Assembly (NCBI RefSeq): GCF_001968825.1
Contig: NZ_MIEU01000010.1
Span: 1-64,000, forward strand
Direction of reading: 5' to 3'
DNA: 64,000 nt
Source of the DNA: Tersicoccus sp. Bi-70
Lineage (GTDB): Bacteria > Actinomycetota > Actinomycetes > Actinomycetales > Micrococcaceae
Numbering within the stretch: position 1 is the first letter of the stretch; every line of letters begins with the position of its first letter. Shown here piece after piece: positions 60,149 through 64,000 of this stretch. The translations under genes were made by a program, and so were the position numbers. The notes below the pieces were generated by a model that was given only the letters and a program-made list of their open reading frames with translations, ran no database searches and was not told where the DNA came from.

Positions 60149-61438
60149 ATGGGCACCGCCAGGGTCATCACGATGACGGCGCGACCGCGCACCGTCGCCT
60201 ACCTCGGGTTCGAGATCGGCGGGATCCTCGACACCCGCCCCGTCGACCTCGGGGACACCGTCCCGGACATCCCCTGGGAGAAGCTCACCGACCTGGTGAA
60301 GGAGGCCAACGTCAACCCGGGCGACCCCTCTCGCCTCGGCGCCGACGGGCAGGCCATCCGGAATCTCGCGAACAGCTTCGCGCTGGCCACTCTCCGGAAC
60401 GAGGACCGAAGGGCCATCCTGGACAGCGCCGTCAACTCCCGGCAGAACGTGTACTTCTCCAAGTACGCCAACGCCGGATTCGTCATCTCCACCATCCGCG
60501 GCTACTACTCCCGCACCTCGCCCGCGTCCAAGCCCAACCGGCTGCAGACCCTCAGCGACCTCGCCCAGCAGCAGGCCATGGACCTGCAGCAGGCGTACGA
60601 CGAGGACGAGGTCGGGGTCGTGCGCTCGACGACCAGCTTCCTCGAGTCCGCCACCCGGAACCGCGGCGGCGGAGATCGCGGGTCCAGCTTCATCCAGGAG
60701 AGCGTGGGCCGGTACGCGCCGAAGGGGTCGAGGATTCCCCACCTGCTTCCGGCACCGTGGGAGGGCTACGAGGCGATGCGCTTCACCGCCAACGGCAGCG
60801 ACGCCGCCCCGCTGACCGTGGGACGGACCTACGAACAGTCGCGGGAGCACGGCAGTTCGTCCGGCACCCAGTCGGCCACCCATGTCGACCACGAGTACCG
60901 CACCCCGAACCTGGAGGCGCGGGCCCGGAACCACCGGGCCCAGATCAGCCTGATGGACCAGCGGTTCGAGTCGTACCTACTCGAGCAGAACATGCCGCAC
61001 CTGGAGACGATCTTCGCCAACGAACTCGCCTCGCTCGACAACGACGTCTACCAGCTGCAGGTCGCCCTGCTCCGCTCGTTCCTCACCTCCCCGGTGGCCG
61101 GAGTGGTGACGGGCGTGTACAAGAACCCGGGGGAGCCCGTCGACGCGGGCGAGCCGGTGCTCCGCGTCGAGGACCACCGCCGGGTCCGGCTGGTCGGTTC
61201 CCTGGTGCACCACGGTCCGGTGGCGCTCGGTGCGGCGGCCACGGTGGTGACGACGCTCAGCGGGGCGGCGGGTCCGGTGACCACCATGACGGGGACGGTC
61301 GTGGCGGCCCGGGGGACGGGGGACGGCGCCCGGTGGGAGGTGGTCGTCGACGCCCCCAACGTCGACGGCGCCGGGAACCCGATCCTGCCGCTGGACTGGA
61401 CGTTCGACGCGGAGTTCACCCAGGTGACCCTGAGCTGA
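60149..61438 (+). CDS. Hypothetical protein with C-terminal lipoyl/HlyD-type barrel-sandwich domain
   Basis: A 429-residue protein. The N-terminal ~300 residues are unassigned and partly helical (LQTLSDLAQQQAMDLQQAYD). Residues ~310-400 contain LTSPVAGVVTGVYKNPGEPV followed by DAGEPVLRVED and RRVRLVGSLVHHG, the barrel-sandwich hybrid found in biotinyl/lipoyl proteins and HlyD-type adaptor proteins. No N-terminal membrane anchor or signal peptide, unlike true adaptors, and no MKM lysine for biotin. GGAGAGGAGC precedes the ATG (GTG 60146 is also possible). Function unknown. Confidence 0.6.
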   Translation: MGTARVITMTARPRTVAYLGFEIGGILDTRPVDLGDTVPDIPWEKLTDLVKEANVNPGDPSRLGADGQAIRNLANSFALATLRNEDRRAILDSAVNSRQNVYFSKYANAGFVISTIRGYYSRTSPASKPNRLQTLSDLAQQQAMDLQQAYDEDEVGVVRSTTSFLESATRNRGGGDRGSSFIQESVGRYAPKGSRIPHLLPAPWEGYEAMRFTANGSDAAPLTVGRTYEQSREHGSSSGTQSATHVDHEYRTPNLEARARNHRAQISLMDQRFESYLLEQNMPHLETIFANELASLDNDVYQLQVALLRSFLTSPVAGVVTGVYKNPGEPVDAGEPVLRVEDHRRVRLVGSLVHHGPVALGAAATVVTTLSGAAGPVTTMTGTVVAARGTGDGARWEVVVDAPNVDGAGNPILPLDWTFDAEFTQVTLS

Positions 61439-61478
61439 CGCGGGCAGCAGGGCCGGGACGAGGACGGAGGCGCGTGGC

Positions 61479-63149
61479 ATGTGTCCGGGGGAGGGCGATC
61501 CGGGAGGCGGCAGCGAGCCGGGCGGCTCCGGCTCGTTCGGCGGCGGCGGGGACATCGCCGCCATCCTGGCCTACCTGAACCACTGGAGTCTCGGCAACGC
61601 CGGCGACTACACCGGCAACGGCGGCTACGCCGGTGACGACATCGGTCCGCCCGGGTCGGTGGCGCCGCCGCAGACCCACCTGCCCGACACCCCGGCGCCC
61701 GACCTGTTCTCGCCCGCACTCACCCCGCCGCGAACGGTCCCGGGCGGCCAGCCCCGCTCCGGGGTCGGCAGCGGCCGGCCACGGGACGGGTGGTCGTCGA
61801 CCGGCAGCGAGACCCCGCTCGGCCTCGCCCCGTTCACCGGTGTCGACGTCGACCCGTTCACCGGTCTTCCCACCGAGGTCGAGCACCCCGACCCGTACAC
61901 GGGCGCCCCGGCGTTCGATCCCCTGACCGCCCTCGACCGCCCGATCCGGCCCAGGACCGGCGGGACCTCCGTCGTGGGCCGGCCCCCGCGCCTGCTCTCC
62001 TCGCCCTACCTGCTGGCCGACAACGTCGTCGTCTGCGACCCGGCCCGGACCTCGTGCCTGCCACCCCGGGCGAGCGACGCGACCGAGTCGAGCGTGCGCA
62101 ACCAGATCCAGGCCGAGCTGGACGAGAGCCACGCCGCCATCGAGGCGCTGGCCGCGGGCCGCGCGACGATCGTCGGAGCGGGGGAGGCGGACCTGCAGCA
62201 GCTCGCCGCGCAGGCGCTCCAGACCACCGTGAGCGACGAGTACCGGCTCGCCGCCACCGTGAACGAGCTGCGCTCCCACCCGCTGGAGGTCCGGCGCTCC
62301 GCGGCCCTGACCGGCATGGGTCACGTCGCCGAGGGCGTGGGCACGATGCTCGTCTCCGGGGCCATCGTCTACGGCACGGGTGGCCTCGCGCTGCCGTTGA
62401 TCGGGGCGATGGGATTCGCGTCCGGGACCGCCCAGGCCTCCTCCGGCCTGGCCCTGGCCTTCAGCGGCGCGGACACCACCGAGACGGTCCGGATGAGCGG
62501 CCAGCTGGACTACGTCTTCGCCCTCACCGCCTCGCCCACGGCGCTCGGGTTCGGCACCACCGGGCTGGTGCTCAGCGGGGGCGACGTCGAGGTCTCGCAC
62601 CGCTACGCCGTCGTCGGCCGCGTCGTCGAGGACCTGGCGACCGCCCGGGGCAACCCGTCCCGGCTCTACGCGACGGTGCTGCCGGCGGCGACGACGACGG
62701 AGCGGGCCTCCTCCGCGCTGCTGCTCAAGGACGTGGCCGCGCTGGGGTTCCGGGCGCGGGCCGAGACGGTCGAGCAGGTGGCCGCGAAGCTGAACCGCGA
62801 CTTCACCGTCGAGGACCTGCGGGCCATCGCCGCGTTCCGCGAGGAGATGGGCGTCAGTGGCCGGCTGGACCTCGCCGGGGTCGCGGGGCACGCCGCCGCG
62901 GAGGCGGCGGGCAGCGGGCGCGGCGTGGACGTCGTGAAGTACGGCGGGGCGTTCCAGCAGGAGCTGAAGCTGCACGGCCCGTACACCTGGCTCGAAAGCT
63001 GGTACCTGGACAGGGCCGCGACGCAGAGCCTGAACTACAGCCTCAAGTACCAGCTCGAGACCCGCGCCATCGGGGAGCAGCTCGTCCCGATCCGGTCCGT
63101 CAAGCACCTCTGGATCAGCCCCACGGAGGCTGTCCGGTACGTCAAGTGA
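61479..63149 (+). CDS. Large hypothetical protein with Gly/Pro-rich N-terminus and hydrophobic middle
   Basis: Not recognised. 556 residues: Gly/Ser/Pro-rich N-terminus (~1-190, with repeated PFTG and PYTG elements at 118-150), a helical segment (IQAELDESHAAIEALAAGRA), a hydrophobic stretch at about 288-330 (VAEGVGTMLVSGAIVYGTGG and ALPLIGAMGFASGT), then a charged C-terminal domain ending in LKYQLETRAIGEQLVPIRSV and WISPTEAVRYVK. The layout (flexible leader, membrane-inserting middle, distinct end domain) resembles polymorphic-toxin-like or secreted effector proteins, but this is only inference. It follows the lipoyl-domain gene by 40 bases. Confidence 0.6.
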   Translation: MCPGEGDPGGGSEPGGSGSFGGGGDIAAILAYLNHWSLGNAGDYTGNGGYAGDDIGPPGSVAPPQTHLPDTPAPDLFSPALTPPRTVPGGQPRSGVGSGRPRDGWSSTGSETPLGLAPFTGVDVDPFTGLPTEVEHPDPYTGAPAFDPLTALDRPIRPRTGGTSVVGRPPRLLSSPYLLADNVVVCDPARTSCLPPRASDATESSVRNQIQAELDESHAAIEALAAGRATIVGAGEADLQQLAAQALQTTVSDEYRLAATVNELRSHPLEVRRSAALTGMGHVAEGVGTMLVSGAIVYGTGGLALPLIGAMGFASGTAQASSGLALAFSGADTTETVRMSGQLDYVFALTASPTALGFGTTGLVLSGGDVEVSHRYAVVGRVVEDLATARGNPSRLYATVLPAATTTERASSALLLKDVAALGFRARAETVEQVAAKLNRDFTVEDLRAIAAFREEMGVSGRLDLAGVAGHAAAEAAGSGRGVDVVKYGGAFQQELKLHGPYTWLESWYLDRAATQSLNYSLKYQLETRAIGEQLVPIRSVKHLWISPTEAVRYVK

Positions 63150-63163
63150 GCAAGGAGAGGACC

Positions 63164-63484
63164 ATGGCACGCTCGATCCGCCTCGTCTACCGGAACATGC
63201 AGGGCCGGTGCCGGATCAACCACGACTGGGAGCCCATCGCCAAGCGCTCGGCGGTGCTGGTCACCGCCGCCGAGTGGGTGGCCGGCCGGGATCCCTATGA
63301 CGAGACCGGCCGCCCGCACCTGGGCGACGCCGACATCTGGGTCTCCAACATCGGCCCGCACGACCCGGAGGGCGCCGCCGGCGGCGTGGAGTTCATCCTG
63401 CACGTCGACTGGGACGAGCCGCTCGCGGTGCAGGTGACCATCACGGTGTTCGAGCCGATCGAGAACTTCCTGGTGGGGAACTGA
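63164..63484 (+). CDS. Small hypothetical protein, last of the conflict-like run
   Basis: A 106-residue beta-rich protein, not recognised. IRLVYRNMQGRCRINHDWEP, GDADIWVSNIGPHDPEG and VEFILHVDWDEPLAVQVTIT suggest a compact beta-sandwich. CAAGGAGAGG lies 5-14 bases before the ATG, and only 14 bases separate it from the large gene upstream. It might be an immunity-type partner or a structural accessory of that protein; untested inference. Confidence 0.6.
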   Translation: MARSIRLVYRNMQGRCRINHDWEPIAKRSAVLVTAAEWVAGRDPYDETGRPHLGDADIWVSNIGPHDPEGAAGGVEFILHVDWDEPLAVQVTITVFEPIENFLVGN

Positions 63485-63494
63485 GCCCGCGGGC

Positions 63495-64000
63495 TCAGCT
63501 GACGTAGCGGCGGGCCGCGCTGGTCCGCTGCGAGGCCTCGAGCACCCGGAACCGCCGCTCGACGTGCCGGGGAAGCGGGCGCCGGTCCCGCAGCACCCAC
63601 GGCAGCCCACGGACCGCGTCGAGCACCGCGGCGGCCGTCACCCGGTCCCGCGGGGCGCCGGCGAGCACGTGACCCGTGCGCCGCACGAGCGCCGGAAAGG
63701 GGCGGCGCAGCCACGTGAACCAGAGGGTGTTGCGCAGGCCGTGCCGACGGCGCAGGTGCGGATCCCGCGCGGTGGACGCCTGATGGTGGATCACGACGTC
63801 GGGCAGGTGGCACAGCTCCCAGCCGGCCGTGGCCAGGTCCGCGGCCATCAGCTCCTCCTCGCCGCCGAGCCACAGCCGCTCGTGGAATCCGCCGACCGCG
63901 GTGTACGCGGACCGGCGGATCACGGACGCCCCCGCGAGGAAACTGCCCAGCGCGGGGCCCGGCATGGACCCGGCGGTCTCGACGGGGGAGTGCAGCAGCT
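63495..64000 (-). CDS. GT2 glycosyltransferase, partial (N-terminus beyond window)
   Basis: The C-terminal ~168 residues of a GT2 enzyme; the frame is open to the right edge, so the first part is missing. GSFLAGASVIRRSAYTAVGG, the ERLWLGGEEELMAADLATAG acceptor/catalytic region (the GGEEEL acids) and LPDVVIHHQASTARDP are characteristic of the actinobacterial family that sits near LPS-core-like sugar clusters. The tail is Arg-rich. It is convergent with the five-gene run. Confidence 0.85.
   Translation of the reverse strand, partial: LLHSPVETAGSMPGPALGSFLAGASVIRRSAYTAVGGFHERLWLGGEEELMAADLATAGWELCHLPDVVIHHQASTARDPHLRRRHGLRNTLWFTWLRRPFPALVRRTGHVLAGAPRDRVTAAAVLDAVRGLPWVLRDRRPLPRHVERRFRVLEASQRTSAARRYVS

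Overview
The window comes from a very GC-rich Gram-positive actinobacterium, most likely of the Micrococcales/Micrococcus-Citricoccus-Arthrobacter type. This is inferred from the codon bias (G/C in third positions nearly everywhere), actinobacterial gene families (DUF4192, TetR-rich neighbourhoods, MtlA-MtlD-HPr-EI) and GTG/TTG starts. Genus and species cannot be settled from the sequence alone. No rRNA, tRNA, CRISPR array, integrase or replication origin was seen.

Region 1 (1-10,000) is accessory DNA. It starts with a plasmid/ICE-like module: a ParB-domain protein, a DUF4192 protein and two small proteins. The first three genes are each preceded by a copy of a ~250-base leader that ends in the ribosome binding site. 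Its hairpins are kept by compensatory changes, so it looks like an undescribed structured RNA. A lower-GC lipoprotein, a complete ISL3-family insertion sequence, the C-terminal stump of an L-asparaginase cut at the IS edge, a yellow/major-royal-jelly-type protein and a second, truncated IS copy follow.

Region 2 (10,000-20,900) holds a P-type cation ATPase with an in-frame TGA replacing an expected Trp, a blue-copper lipoprotein, a secreted CHRD-like protein, a PepSY-like secreted protein, a NUDIX hydrolase, two NAD(P)-binding proteins, a TetR regulator and small lipocalin-like and hotdog proteins.

Region 3 (20,900-44,200) is catabolic. It carries a split phenylacetate (paa) regulon: paaZ, paaI-paaK-tetR, paaABCDE and an enoyl-CoA hydratase. 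Near-identical operator-like palindromes lie at paaZ, paaI and paaA, which points to one TetR/PaaR regulator. Between the paa blocks lie a GntR-amidase-PxpA-like set and the mannitol PTS (mtlA, mtlD, ptsH ... ptsI). A DUF559-type nuclease-like gene sits between ptsH and ptsI, flanked on both sides by eight copies of a ~68-base palindromic repeat.

Region 4 (44,300-58,550) is a sugar/glycoconjugate cluster: pyruvyl-transferase-like protein, zinc alcohol dehydrogenase, carbamoyltransferase, and a tightly overlapping run of glycosyltransferases fused to heptose enzymes (GT2-GmhB, GT4-GmhA), HldE, two GT9 heptosyltransferase-like proteins and a UXS-like epimerase. Together these cover most steps of ADP-heptose synthesis plus transfer and carbamoylation, like the sugar genes of bleomycin. 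A double palindrome lies at the carbamoyltransferase promoter.

Region 5 (58,590-64,000) has a TMEM175-like channel, again interrupted by a TGA at an expected Trp codon, then a compact run of five poorly known genes. The first resembles a trypsin-co-occurring (trypco2) domain of bacterial conflict systems. Others include a lipoyl/HlyD-type domain protein and a large protein with one hydrophobic segment. A partial GT2 glycosyltransferase runs off the right edge.
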